A DNA stretch of 64,000 bases from assembly GCA_963843535.1 (NCBI GenBank), contig CAWJKU010000004.1, positions 1,240,001 through 1,304,000 on the forward strand, read 5' to 3'. Position numbers and translations under genes: made by a program. Source of the DNA: CAVUNY01 sp963843535 (GTDB taxonomy: Bacteria; Chloroflexota; Anaerolineae; Anaerolineales; Anaerolineaceae). The notes beneath the pieces are model-generated. The model ran no database searches and was not told the origin of the DNA. It saw only the letters and a program-made list of their open reading frames with translations. Below, piece after piece: positions 8,673 through 17,684 of the stretch (the stretch's first letter is position 1; each line of letters begins with the position of its first letter).

Positions 8673-9647
8673 ATGCTCAACTTTTTTACTCTCGATAATG
8701 AAGTAAGCATCTCCACTCAACAGCTTACACATCTCGTCATAAAGGAAAATTTTTCTGATATCCGTTTTTCAGAAGAATTATTTAATTATTATTCCAAGTG
8801 GAATCGCCGAAAAGGAAAGATCGATCTACTTCCTATTTTTCTTGTCGAGGAGTATTCCCTTGAAAACTCCTTTGTCATTTCTTTAGTGGCAGCCTGGCAG
8901 ATGCTTCTCATAGCTGCCAGGATTTTTGATGATGCAGAAGACGGTGATACGACCCATGATCCTCCACCAATCAATGTCGGAACCGGTTTCCTTATATTAG
9001 CCCAACAGTTGTTGTTTCGCTTGAATGAATTTGGAATATCCGCATCTCAAATTCAAAGGTTGGTTACTGGATATAACCAGGCTGTTTTGACTGCCTGTTC
9101 CGGCCAACATGCTGATCTATTGGGACAGGCGCAAAAAATTAGGATTAATCCAGATCTTTGGTTGGAGATCGCCCTTCGTAAGTCAGGCGCATTGTTTGCC
9201 TGGGCTTGTTGGGCGGGTCCTTTTCTTTCTGGGAAAGACGAGAAAACATTGATGGATTTCCAGGATTTTGGCCATTCCCTGGGTACGCTCATCCAGGTGA
9301 CGGATGATTTCAACGACACCTGGAAAACTAAAGAAGATACTTGGCTAAAATCAGAGCGAACATCGTTGGCCTATGCATACGGAACCTTTGTTGCCGTGCC
9401 CGAAACGCACAGCCGACTTGGTGAATTAATGGACGGTATATCTTCTGGCGAGTTGAGAGCAAGGCAAGAAATTCAAGAGTTGTTAATTGAGCTGGGGGCT
9501 CAAAAATTCATGCTTGCAGCCGCCTTGATCCAAAAGCAAAAGGCGCTCGATGCCTTGAAAAAGACCGGGCTCGCGATCCCCGCCAGGCAAAATCTGTCAG
9601 ATTTTATCGATGAGATTTTCCCGGTTTTTTCCTTACCGGTAACTTGA
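8673..9647 (+). CDS. polyprenyl-synthase-fold protein, ComQ-like isoprenyl transferase
   Basis: 324 residues. Both aspartate-rich motifs of trans-isoprenyl transferases are present: DDAED at 86-90 (after RIF) and DDFND at 211-215 (after LIQVT). These bind the magnesium-diphosphate of the allylic substrate. Overall similarity to housekeeping GGPP or FPP synthases is low: the usual GKR(L/F)RP substrate motif near the N-terminus is not visible, as is also the case for ComQ. The start ATG follows the previous stop as TGATAAATG, with no ribosome-binding site of its own, so translation is probably coupled to the 73-residue gene. Immediately followed by a kinase and regulator. A role in prenylating the small peptide is inferred from context; terpenoid synthesis is the alternative. 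Confidence 0.7.
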   Translation: MLNFFTLDNEVSISTQQLTHLVIKENFSDIRFSEELFNYYSKWNRRKGKIDLLPIFLVEEYSLENSFVISLVAAWQMLLIAARIFDDAEDGDTTHDPPPINVGTGFLILAQQLLFRLNEFGISASQIQRLVTGYNQAVLTACSGQHADLLGQAQKIRINPDLWLEIALRKSGALFAWACWAGPFLSGKDEKTLMDFQDFGHSLGTLIQVTDDFNDTWKTKEDTWLKSERTSLAYAYGTFVAVPETHSRLGELMDGISSGELRARQEIQELLIELGAQKFMLAAALIQKQKALDALKKTGLAIPARQNLSDFIDEIFPVFSLPVT

Positions 9648-9654
9648 AACCGTT

Positions 9655-11880
9655 ATGAGCCATCCACAAAAGCTCCCCCTTTCTAAAAACTACCTGCTTT
9701 GGACAATCGCCTGGGCGGCATGCTTTTATTCCATTGCGCTCTCACTACATGATTTGTACGGATATTTCACCTGCTTCTCAAATCCTCTGAATGATCGCTG
9801 CTCCAGCTTTTCAGCCGCCGATATGATCATTATTGCGGTTTCATTGGGTTTCAGCCTGGCTGGATTAATATGTCTCCTATTAAAACAACCGCTGATCGAG
9901 ATCTTGTTCTTTTTGATGGGTTCTTGTGCTATTTCTTCAGGGATCCTGACCAGTTTAAAACCGGATCTAAGCACGCGCCTTTTTTATTTTCACCTCGCGA
10001 TTCTTGCTCCAATCACACTTCATTTTTATATGAGCCTGCTCACACGGCTGCTGCGCAAAGTGGAGTGGTATTCTTTGATGATTGTTTATCTTCTCGGTGC
10101 AGGCCTGGCAGTTCCTTTTATATTATTTCCAGTTTCTTATCTTAAACAAATTGGAGCCTATACTTTCAGCGCGACCGGTGTTCGGATTGTTTTTTTTATC
10201 GCAGTTCTTTGGATGATTCTTTTGCTCTCCTACGCTTATCGCCATTTTTCAACGCTTGCTTCTCGCCGGAAAATTCGCCTCTTGTGCCTTGGATCAGCAT
10301 TTGCTTTCACTCCTTTGTTATTTTTGACCCTCCTCCCGCAAACCATTGGTGCGGCCTACGCTTCCTCGGCGCTCACCTTCCCCTGGTTGTTATTGATCCC
10401 ATTGATTTATTTCTACTCAATCTTTCGCGCGCGATTGACTGTGTCCGAGAAGGTTTTTTCTCTGTCTCTGGTTTATTATATTTTAATCGCCTTGATTCTT
10501 TGCATCTATTTCATCCTGATCAGGATTATCAAAGAAGCAATTCCGGGTTATACGATCCAGCTGGAGGACGAAGGAATGATCCTGATCCTCCTGTTCTTTT
10601 TGTTTATCCCGATAAGGAAAAGTATTACCCATCTGGTCAACTGGTTTTTGTATGGAGATGAAACCGATTACGCGGTAGCGCTGCGCCATCTGGAGAAATC
10701 GCTGGTGAATGTTTTGGGTTTGCAGGAATTGATTGATCTTCTACTGGGCGAGTTGGTTTTAACCACCAAAGTGCGCCAGGCCGCCCTGTTTCTGAAGCAA
10801 AACTTTCAACTCGTTTTTGTTAAGTCCACCTGGATCAAACAAGATCAGTTGTGTGACGTTCGTCTGACACCGGATAGCATGTTATACCAATATTTATCTA
10901 GCTTGAAGGCTCCTGTGGATACTTTACGATTGCGAAAAGATCTTGCGAAACAGGAGCTGTCTGAGCAGGAGAATTTCTTAATCCGTTTTCCCGGGGTCGC
11001 CTTATGGTTGCCATTTAAGGCTGAGAGAGATTTACAGGGCCTGATCCTGCTGGATACTCGCATAGAAGATGATCTGTTTACGCAAGCAGACAAAGATCTA
11101 TTGACTGACCTGATCGATCATGCCGGAAACGCGATCCGGAATGTGTTGATGGCCGAAAAATTGCGCGAAGGGAGAAATGATCTGGCCAGGGCTCATAAAA
11201 TGCTGCTGGAAGTGCAGGAACAGGAACGGAAACGGATTGCCCGTGAATTGCACGATGAGTCGATCCAAAAATTAATCGGCGTCAACTATCAAATCATAAA
11301 TTTAAAGAAAAAAGCAGTTAAATTAACCGGGGCTGTGAATTCAGCGGTCATCGCAGATGATCTTGACTTGATCCGAAACGAGTTGTTGGAGCTCATTACC
11401 AGTATTCGAGAATTGATTGGGGAACTCAGGCCGGTAGGATTAGATGCCCTGGGTCTACCAGTTGTTTTAGAGTCGTATGTTGAAAAAATACGGGAGAGCC
11501 AGGGATTAATTTCTCCAATCATTGAAATCAACATCGACCAACAATTATCCTGGCTGCCTGAATATCTTTCTGTTTGCATTTTCAGGGTGGCTCAAGAGGC
11601 GATCCGGAATTCTCTCAAATATGCAGCAGCGTCTACTATCTTTGTCGATCTTTATGCAACGTCAGAACGTATTGTACTCAAAGTGATGGATGATGGACAG
11701 GGGTTCAGTATACCTGACCGGTTAAGCGAGTTTTCTTTCAGCGGGCATTATGGATTGACGGGTATGCAGGAGCGCGTCGAATATGTCGGGGGAAGTGTGA
11801 CGATTTCATCCGACCCGGGTAAAGGGACAGAAATTATTGCGATCTTTCCAATTCAAGGAACTACAAATGACTCTAAATGA
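9655..11880 (+). CDS. membrane histidine kinase, ComP-like (10 TM, GAF-like, HisKA_3, HATPase)
   Basis: 741 residues. About ten hydrophobic segments fill residues 13-325, with no large extracellular domain, as in Bacillus ComP. Residues about 340-500 form a GAF-like region. The dimerisation/phosphoacceptor part is ERKRIARELHDES with His533, the signature of HisKA_3 kinases that pair with NarL/LuxR-type regulators. The ATPase part shows N box EAIRNSLKYA, MDDGQGF and HYGLTGMQERV. It starts 7 bases after the ComQ-like gene and overlaps the regulator gene by 14 bases, so all are one transcription unit. A membrane-embedded sensor would suit a lipidated peptide signal. The ligand is inferred from context only. 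Confidence 0.85.
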   Translation: MSHPQKLPLSKNYLLWTIAWAACFYSIALSLHDLYGYFTCFSNPLNDRCSSFSAADMIIIAVSLGFSLAGLICLLLKQPLIEILFFLMGSCAISSGILTSLKPDLSTRLFYFHLAILAPITLHFYMSLLTRLLRKVEWYSLMIVYLLGAGLAVPFILFPVSYLKQIGAYTFSATGVRIVFFIAVLWMILLLSYAYRHFSTLASRRKIRLLCLGSAFAFTPLLFLTLLPQTIGAAYASSALTFPWLLLIPLIYFYSIFRARLTVSEKVFSLSLVYYILIALILCIYFILIRIIKEAIPGYTIQLEDEGMILILLFFLFIPIRKSITHLVNWFLYGDETDYAVALRHLEKSLVNVLGLQELIDLLLGELVLTTKVRQAALFLKQNFQLVFVKSTWIKQDQLCDVRLTPDSMLYQYLSSLKAPVDTLRLRKDLAKQELSEQENFLIRFPGVALWLPFKAERDLQGLILLDTRIEDDLFTQADKDLLTDLIDHAGNAIRNVLMAEKLREGRNDLARAHKMLLEVQEQERKRIARELHDESIQKLIGVNYQIINLKKKAVKLTGAVNSAVIADDLDLIRNELLELITSIRELIGELRPVGLDALGLPVVLESYVEKIRESQGLISPIIEINIDQQLSWLPEYLSVCIFRVAQEAIRNSLKYAAASTIFVDLYATSERIVLKVMDDGQGFSIPDRLSEFSFSGHYGLTGMQERVEYVGGSVTISSDPGKGTEIIAIFPIQGTTNDSK

Positions 11881-12514
11881 TTATCCTTCAATTCGAGTTG
11901 TCCTGGCTGATGACCACCCCTTGATTCGATCTGGTATCCGGGCTGAATTCATCAACGAACAAGACATAATGCTCATCACTGAGGTCAGTAATGGAAAAGA
12001 AGCACAAAATGTGTGTATGCAAACAGAGGTGGACGTCCTCATCCTAGATTTGAGCATGCCCGGACCTTCGGCGCGTGAGACGGTTGAACTCCTTCGTAAG
12101 GAACGCCCTCATGTCTCGATCCTAATTCTGACGGCCTTCGATGATGTATCTTATATCCGCGCACTGGTCGCTCTGGGCGTCAAGGGATATGTTTTAAAAG
12201 ATGAGGCCACTGAAGTCATTGTGGATGCTGTGCGGACAGTTTATCATGGAGGACGATGTTTTAGCCAGCGGATCGTTGAAAAAATGCTAGATCCAATTGA
12301 TGAAACGCCTGCTTCTCAGTTTTCCATTAGCAGTAAGGAAGTAAAGATATTAGAATTTCTCAAAGGAGGCTGTACGACCCGGGAAATCGCGGATAAGATG
12401 TACATTTCCGAACGAACTGTTCGGTACCACCTCGAGAATATCCTGCAAAAACTAAATGTCAAAAACCGCACGGAAGCGGTGGCCAATGCGATTTCGAATA
12501 ACTTGATCAAGTAA
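11867..12514 (+). CDS. LuxR/NarL-type response regulator, ComA-like
   Basis: 215 residues from the ATG at 11867, inside the end of the kinase gene, with AAGGA upstream. A longer frame opens at 11837 but lacks a ribosome-binding site. The receiver domain has the acidic pair VVLADDHPL, phosphoacceptor Asp61 (LILDLSMPG), Thr in ILTAFDD and Lys in GYVLKDEA. The C-terminal GerE/LuxR helix-turn-helix reads SSKEVKILEFL...TTREIADKMYISERTVRYHLENILQKL. This is the cognate partner of the HisKA_3 kinase. Its dimer would bind a palindromic site, and the TGGY-N6-GMCA dyads at 6069-6153 and 8221-8312 are candidates. Confidence 0.88.
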   Translation: MTLNDYPSIRVVLADDHPLIRSGIRAEFINEQDIMLITEVSNGKEAQNVCMQTEVDVLILDLSMPGPSARETVELLRKERPHVSILILTAFDDVSYIRALVALGVKGYVLKDEATEVIVDAVRTVYHGGRCFSQRIVEKMLDPIDETPASQFSISSKEVKILEFLKGGCTTREIADKMYISERTVRYHLENILQKLNVKNRTEAVANAISNNLIK

Positions 12515-12800
12515 ATTTGGGCGAGAGTTAACACAGTCCAAGTAAATGTACAATGGGTAGTGGGAATTGAAGAAATAAATGAGTATCATTCCCCAGCCAA
12601 AATTCCTATATATGAGGTTAGGTGGAAAATAATCCATATTCCGATTGTGATCTCCAGCATCTTCGAACCCTTTTCTTCTTTGGTCGACAGGTTTTTTAAA
12701 CTGACGACATTGGACATTTTCCCCTGAACCATCCACTCATCATTCCCCAACCGCTAAACAAATTATACAACTTGCGCCGATCGGCGTACGTCGCTCTCGA

Positions 12801-14528
12801 TTAAAGTTTGCGTAATTCATTTTGCAATGCCGGCCGGCGCGAATAAGTGCTTTTCAGCCCTTCCAAGTAGGCCAACCATTCGACTTTCCTGCCAGATGAA
12901 AGATACGCCTGTTTCATCTTTACCAACCAGCGCGCTGCGATCGCATAATATTTGCTCTGGGTTTTGGCGATTAACCCTTCTGCCTGTTTTCGGCTCGCCT
13001 GAATGACCCAATCTGGGCGAAAGGGTAAAACTGCGTCTGCTACTTTTTCGATCAGAGAATAATTCCAATTGCCAGTCTCATCGGCGACACCAATCGCCAG
13101 GTCCCAGGCCTCTTCAAAAAGATAGACATCGACCAGCACATCTGGGCGGCTTAAATCAAGAAGTACTTGCATGAGAACTGGCCTCGTGGACTCCCATTCC
13201 GCGCCAGATAACCTTTGGAGCGTGGTGTACAGTTCTAAAGAAGGCATGCTGGTGAATGCTGCCAGGAAGGCTTGAATCGCCTGCTCGATCCGTCCCTGGG
13301 TTTCTTCAATCGGTCCCAACCAGGCGCCCAGGTCGTGTTTGCTGCCGCCCAGGCTTAACCCTTTCTCTGCCAGGCGCAGCGCATCTGGCAAACGCCCGGC
13401 ATCACGCAGAGTCCTGGCGACCATCAGCGCATCACTGGCTTGGGTCAGGGTTTTCCAGGCCATTTCTATCGCTTCTGTGAATTCCCCCACCTCAATTTGC
13501 TTGAGTATATATCGTAAGTACTCGCCGGTTTCGAGACATAAATTGAGGTATTCATTTACCCGGTTCTGGCGTGCCAAAATGTTCAGCCTGGCTTCGTTCA
13601 GGACAGTTTCATCAAAATCGTAATCTTCCAGCTCCTTGGGTGCCTCATTTGACCAGCCGCGATTCAATGCAGCCAGGATCACATCCAGATCATCGATCCC
13701 GTAACCACTTAATTCTTCAATTACCGGTTCCAATTCTTTAATCAAGCTGTGGCGCTCGTTTGTACTCAGATCGGCGCTGAGAATGGCTTCTACCATAGGT
13801 AGAGCTAATTCACTAAAAAAGTCCCCCAACTCGCCGTCAGAATCGTCAAACTGGTCGAAACTTCCGCTCACTTCGATCAGTAGGGATGTCAGGATCAGCA
13901 ATGCCCCATGAGGATCGTCAGCTTCGAGAAATTCATGGGCTGTGTCTCGAATATGATCCAATTGGTCGACCATCCCACCCATCATCCAGTAAGCTTCTGA
14001 CATGCGGTACCCTTGCAGGCTGTGCAGGATGTTCTGGATTTTCCTCTTGTATGCGGTCCTTGAAACTTCTGTTTTACGCTTACCCCGTGATTGTCCAGGT
14101 TTGGATTTGACTGACGCGGACAGAATGGCAGTTTGCAGCCAGGAGTACAAATCCGGGTTCTTTTCAACCAATTTCCCCACCAGTTGCACCAGGGCATCTT
14201 TATTCAAGTCGCTTAGCAGCTCTTCGATGTTTTTTTGCTCCGTAAAGACATCTGGATTGTGGATATAGGTGAGGAGAAATGCAATAACATGCTTGCAGTA
14301 GCCACCCCAGTCATAAGGACATGTGCAGGAAGCTTCATGAATCCCACCATCGTCCAGTTGCACACGCAGTTGATAAAACGGCGCACTGGTGCCTTCGCAT
14401 TTTCCGGTAAGGAGGTTGCCCTGCCGGTATGGTTCGAAGACTGCGTCGGATTGGTACAACTCATATCCGCGAGTAAAACTTTCCGGAGAGGATAAAGATT
14501 TGAGGATGCTTTCAGTGATTTGATTCAT
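12801..14528 (-). CDS. SWIM zinc-finger domain protein
   Basis: The ATG at 14528 (MNQITESILKSLSSPESF) gives 575 residues and a start typical of the family; a TTG 42 bases upstream would lengthen it slightly. The SWIM motif CxCx7CxH is at residues 68-80 (CTCPYDWGGYCKH). The rest is helical and TPR-like, with repeated LARQNRVNEYL, LRDAGRLPDALRLAEKG and ETQGRIEQAIQAFL segments, as in other bacterial SWIM proteins. SWIM domains are thought to bind DNA or protein; the role in bacteria is unknown. It is convergent with the ComA-like gene and seems intact. No neighbour suggests a pathway. Confidence 0.8.
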   Translation of the reverse strand: MNQITESILKSLSSPESFTRGYELYQSDAVFEPYRQGNLLTGKCEGTSAPFYQLRVQLDDGGIHEASCTCPYDWGGYCKHVIAFLLTYIHNPDVFTEQKNIEELLSDLNKDALVQLVGKLVEKNPDLYSWLQTAILSASVKSKPGQSRGKRKTEVSRTAYKRKIQNILHSLQGYRMSEAYWMMGGMVDQLDHIRDTAHEFLEADDPHGALLILTSLLIEVSGSFDQFDDSDGELGDFFSELALPMVEAILSADLSTNERHSLIKELEPVIEELSGYGIDDLDVILAALNRGWSNEAPKELEDYDFDETVLNEARLNILARQNRVNEYLNLCLETGEYLRYILKQIEVGEFTEAIEMAWKTLTQASDALMVARTLRDAGRLPDALRLAEKGLSLGGSKHDLGAWLGPIEETQGRIEQAIQAFLAAFTSMPSLELYTTLQRLSGAEWESTRPVLMQVLLDLSRPDVLVDVYLFEEAWDLAIGVADETGNWNYSLIEKVADAVLPFRPDWVIQASRKQAEGLIAKTQSKYYAIAARWLVKMKQAYLSSGRKVEWLAYLEGLKSTYSRRPALQNELRKL

Positions 14529-14610
14529 TATTTTTTGCGCCAGTAAATCCAACAGGTTTTTCTCGCCCAAATAATAAAAGAACTGTAAGGCGAAGAATGG
14601 TCAAAGTCAC

Positions 14611-14638
14611 TTGGAACTCTCTGCGTGCTTGTTATAAT
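14611..14638 (+). promoter_or_regulatory. sigma-70-type promoter
   Basis: TTGGAA at 14611-14616, a 16-base spacer and TATAAT at 14633-14638. It points to the small frame at 14667, whose GTG is 28 bases further on, and is divergent from the SWIM-domain gene. Confidence 0.45.
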
Positions 14639-14666
14639 GATTATACATTTACACGAGCCTTGAGCC

Positions 14667-14861
14667 GTGTATAAAGAAAGTAAACGTTGGCTGGTGATTT
14701 TAACGATTTTCTTAAACGTCGGCTGGGTCTTTGGTTCAATGGGCTGGGCGTTCTATTTTTTTAAACACCTGGTCCCGCGGAGAAATCCGCAAAAAGGGCG
14801 ATCCGCGATCATCCACCTGAGCAGCGGTTTTGCCGGCACCTTGCGCCTGAACTGGGGATGA
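14667..14861 (+). CDS. small single-TM protein or gene remnant, unknown
   Basis: 64 residues from a GTG, with one strong hydrophobic segment (LVILTIFLNVGWVFGSMGWAF) followed by a basic stretch (KHLVPRRNPQKGR). There is no good ribosome-binding site, but a decent promoter lies just upstream. It could be a small membrane protein or the stump of a larger one cut by the neighbouring integration region. Weakly supported. Confidence 0.25.
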   Translation: MYKESKRWLVILTIFLNVGWVFGSMGWAFYFFKHLVPRRNPQKGRSAIIHLSSGFAGTLRLNWG

Positions 14862-15037
14862 GCTTCGAGATGGGCGGTTCGGGCGACAAATTCATCTCAC
14901 GGTCCTTGCTTCCCATATCAATATACTGGCACAAGGACTCTTGCGTCGGGAAGACCCGACGACTGGCTCAACGAAAAGTACTGTACAGAAACGGGTAGAA
15001 ACACATTTCGCGGCGTTATAATGCCGAAGGAGAGGCT
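14862..15037. other. spacer before the recombinase gene
   Basis: No gene is seen. A TATAAT occurs at about 15016-15021, shortly before the recombinase start at 15038, without a clear -35 box. An AAGGAGAGG ribosome-binding site precedes the GTG start. Confidence 0.35.
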
Positions 15038-15973
15038 GTGCCGGCTTCCATCCACCATCAAATTGACCGGGCTTTAGGCGCTGTTTCCTGGAGCGCAGAT
15101 CAGATCGCCGCCTATCAGAAACATTCCGGGGTGATCTCGGTAAAAAAATCTATGCGCCCCGGTGGCGACCCAACCCAACCGCTGCCCGTGATCCTCGGGG
15201 TAGGGACGCGCAAATCGTATTATGATGCTGCCGGCATTTTCTTTATTCGGGCCAAAACTTTGAGCGGCCACAACCTCCTGGCCAGGTTGTTGGATCCTCA
15301 AATCATCCAACAAACGTTTGACAGGTTTTACTTTGCCTCAGCCTCGGGCACATTGTTTAAAACGCTGGCCGCTATATACAAAGTCTATTTAGGCAGCAAG
15401 GCATTGGGCTGGACCCGGATGGATAACCCGGTGACGAAAGAGCTGCGCGAGCATATCAAAACCTATCGGGATGATTTCAGTGTACGCCATCCGCGGTTCG
15501 GATATCAGGCAGAAGATGCCGAAAGAATCGTCCAATACCTGCGAGAACACAATTCGGCGTTTGTCTTGCCGGCGGAACTGGCTTTGCGCTGCGGGCTGCG
15601 CAAAGGTGAAGTGGCGGGTCTTCAAGGGAAAGACGTCGATAAGCAGAGATTGGTTATCAAGGTGATTGGCAAGGGGGGCCGGCCTCGCGAAATTCCCCTG
15701 CCACCAGACCTGGCTGTAAAGCTGAATACATCCAGACAGTTTCTCTTTACCCCCAGCCGGCCCTGGAAGAGCGCGTTCTTTCAGGCGGTAGCGAAAGCCG
15801 CCAGATCGCTGGATATCGATCTGACCGGGATTCACCGCCTGCGCAGCAATTTTGCACAAAATCTTTATGAAGATTTGCGTGAAGATGGGCTCGATGATGA
15901 TCGGGCCAGGGACGAGATATCCAGTAAGTTGGGACATAACCGGCGAGAAGTAACGAAAAGTTATGTGCCGTAA
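15038..15973 (+). CDS. tyrosine recombinase / site-specific integrase
   Basis: 311 residues from a GTG with AAGGAGAGG just upstream. The catalytic set is complete: Arg188 in CGLRKGEV, His266-x-x-Arg269 in GIHRLRSNF, His300 in KLGHNRREV and Tyr309 in KSYVP, two residues before the end. The last Tyr so near the C-terminus is unusual but seen in plasmid and integron-like recombinases. The N-terminal half has no obvious SAM-like domain and is unlike the 584-1574 integrase. It sits at the left of the AbiE, restriction and primase region and may mobilise part of it, or resolve dimers. Confidence 0.8.
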   Translation: MPASIHHQIDRALGAVSWSADQIAAYQKHSGVISVKKSMRPGGDPTQPLPVILGVGTRKSYYDAAGIFFIRAKTLSGHNLLARLLDPQIIQQTFDRFYFASASGTLFKTLAAIYKVYLGSKALGWTRMDNPVTKELREHIKTYRDDFSVRHPRFGYQAEDAERIVQYLREHNSAFVLPAELALRCGLRKGEVAGLQGKDVDKQRLVIKVIGKGGRPREIPLPPDLAVKLNTSRQFLFTPSRPWKSAFFQAVAKAARSLDIDLTGIHRLRSNFAQNLYEDLREDGLDDDRARDEISSKLGHNRREVTKSYVP

Positions 15974-16026
15974 AGCTCAATTCATGGCTAAGTCATTGGA
16001 AATCGTCCTATAGCGATAGCCAGGCT

Positions 16027-16845
16027 TCACCGATCCCCATGCACTCCTAAGACGTGCTCAAGATTTTCCAGGGTTAGCAATTCCAAATGAAAACCCGGCT
16101 CAACGAACGGACGCACATCGGTCTGAATGCCATTCCAATCTACCCTATGCAAACGATCTAGCACCCTTTCCCGCCAGTTAGCTTCGTTGACTTCCCCTCC
16201 CGTCCAATTGGTTTGCACCAGAGCGTTGTTGAGCAAGACCAGGTTTGGTTGCGGCCAGGATGGATCGCTCAGGTACCAGAGTAGGTCATAAATGTCGCGT
16301 CCCTTGGTGAATGAACGCTGTAAGATGGCATGCAGCTTTCCGGCCAGAAGAGAAGCCTTGTCGTGATGTTGAAGTTGGAGAACGAAGTAGCGGCGCACCA
16401 CGCTGGTTGCCAATCCAGCGCTGGCTGGTGGGTTGGTATCCACTTCAATCTTGACGGCCAATATTTCGCCGGGTTGCGCGGATAGCTTCAGATCGTATAA
16501 CAAGCCAGGAAATCGCACAAAGGCGCTGTGGACTGTCCGGGAGTCATTCACTTTCAATTCTACGGAATATCCCTCCGGGGTCAGTTCGGATCGAATGGCC
16601 TGTAAATAACCGCGGAAATCGTAACGCTGCCGGTCGCCTTCCAGGGCGAAGTCCAGATCCTCTGAGCAACGGCCGTGAGCGAATAAAAAGCGCAGGGCTG
16701 TACCCCCATAAAAAGCAAGGGGGATCATCGCCTCGGACCGCTGTAAGGATGCCAGGATGCGGGCCTGCAGGTATTCTCGTGCCAGGTTGCGTCCCTGGGC
16801 AGGGGTGGTGGTTTGGCGGACCAGTTCGGCCAGGTAATCTTTCAT
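16027..16845 (-). CDS. abiEii: AbiEii-type nucleotidyltransferase toxin
   Basis: 272 residues. GGTALR at 47-52 and SEDLDF at 61-66 form the nucleotidyltransferase signature (GGTxxR...DLDF) of AbiEii/DUF1814 toxins. AbiE systems are type IV toxin-antitoxin pairs that give abortive phage infection; the toxin modifies nucleic acid using NTP and stops growth reversibly. The ATG overlaps the antitoxin stop as ATGA at 16842-16845, the usual arrangement. It lies in a defence cluster beside type III restriction genes. The toxin frame is intact although the antitoxin gene is interrupted. Confidence 0.85.
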   Translation of the reverse strand: MKDYLAELVRQTTTPAQGRNLAREYLQARILASLQRSEAMIPLAFYGGTALRFLFAHGRCSEDLDFALEGDRQRYDFRGYLQAIRSELTPEGYSVELKVNDSRTVHSAFVRFPGLLYDLKLSAQPGEILAVKIEVDTNPPASAGLATSVVRRYFVLQLQHHDKASLLAGKLHAILQRSFTKGRDIYDLLWYLSDPSWPQPNLVLLNNALVQTNWTGGEVNEANWRERVLDRLHRVDWNGIQTDVRPFVEPGFHLELLTLENLEHVLGVHGDR

Positions 16846-17480
16846 AAATTCTGATACTCCTGGGTTTCGTTTTGTGCCAGGTGGTTGATGATTTCGACAG
16901 CCCGGTGAAGTTTGGGGGTATCAAAGCGATCAGACTGCAAGCGCAGGGCGGCAAGATCAAGCCGTCCCAGGTTTTGCAGGCGCAGCTCACTCAGGTATTC
17001 TTCGGAATCTCCCCCAGGCTGAAGGTAAACCAGATCCAATAAAGCTTTTTCAGGGGTGGCAACTAATGCTTGCTGACCTCCTAAATCCAGCATGCGATAT
17101 CCACTGAGCAGGTCAGGTTTGATATGCCGAAATTCGAAGATGCCCAGCGGCGTTTCCAAACGTTCCGGGCGGTTGGCAGTTACACTGAGTGTGCTTTATA
17201 CTACTTCCGGAATCAAGCCATAGAAAGCCAGCGCTGACTGCGCGCTGACATATGAGGCCCGCTGCAAACGGTTGGCAATTAAGAAAGGATGCGGTTTTAC
17301 CTTCTGGTAAGGTGGGGCGATGGCATACAACCCACGGCGCAGTTGATAGATGCGCCCATTCTTTGTCCAGCGGGAAAGCTGCAAGCGCGCACTATCCGGT
17401 TTGACCTTCCCGGCCAGGAGCAGAGCGGTTTCAAAGATCGGCTCGTCGCCCACCAATTGCAATAAGCGTTCGAATTCCAT
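16842..17480 (-). pseudogene. abiEi: AbiEi-type antitoxin with an in-frame stop codon
   Basis: Starting at 17480 (MEFERLLQLVGDEPIFE), the first 94 residues hold the winged-helix DNA-binding part (LLAGKVKPDSARLQLSRWTKNGRIYQLRRGLYAI), which binds the operon's own promoter in known AbiEi. A TAA at 17196-17198 stops it, then the same frame continues for 117 codons (RPERLETPLGIFEFRHIK... to ETQEYQNL), the C-terminal domain that neutralises the toxin. No frame change is needed. The gene is thus a nonsense mutant, or the C-terminal part is made from an internal TTG at 17159. An intact toxin with a split antitoxin would normally be toxic. Confidence 0.75.
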
Positions 17481-17684
17481 GTCTTTATCTTATCATTAAT
17501 GATAAATTAATGCAATATAAACTCTTTGCTTTATCAGATTTCAGCGTTTTAGCAAATCGAAATGCTTTTTCCGTCAGGACATCGTCTCCAGGTCTTTTTC
17601 GGTTTTTCGGTTGCCTATTCTTCCCGTCGCGGGTAAGATTAAGATCTGGGATGGAATTTCTCAAGCCCAATATCAAGGATCTGC

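Noticed and set aside
8673..9647. Reading the polyprenyl-synthase-fold gene as an ordinary terpenoid or quinone pathway enzyme
   Set aside because: Not excluded, but ranked lower: the usual GKRLRP-type motif is missing, and it is translationally tied to a small peptide gene and a sensor kinase, with no terpene genes nearby.
12515..12800. Possible gene between the response regulator and the SWIM gene
   Set aside because: A minus-strand frame exists (NLIYRNFGWGMILIYF), but it overlaps the regulator's end and has no start signals or recognisable product.
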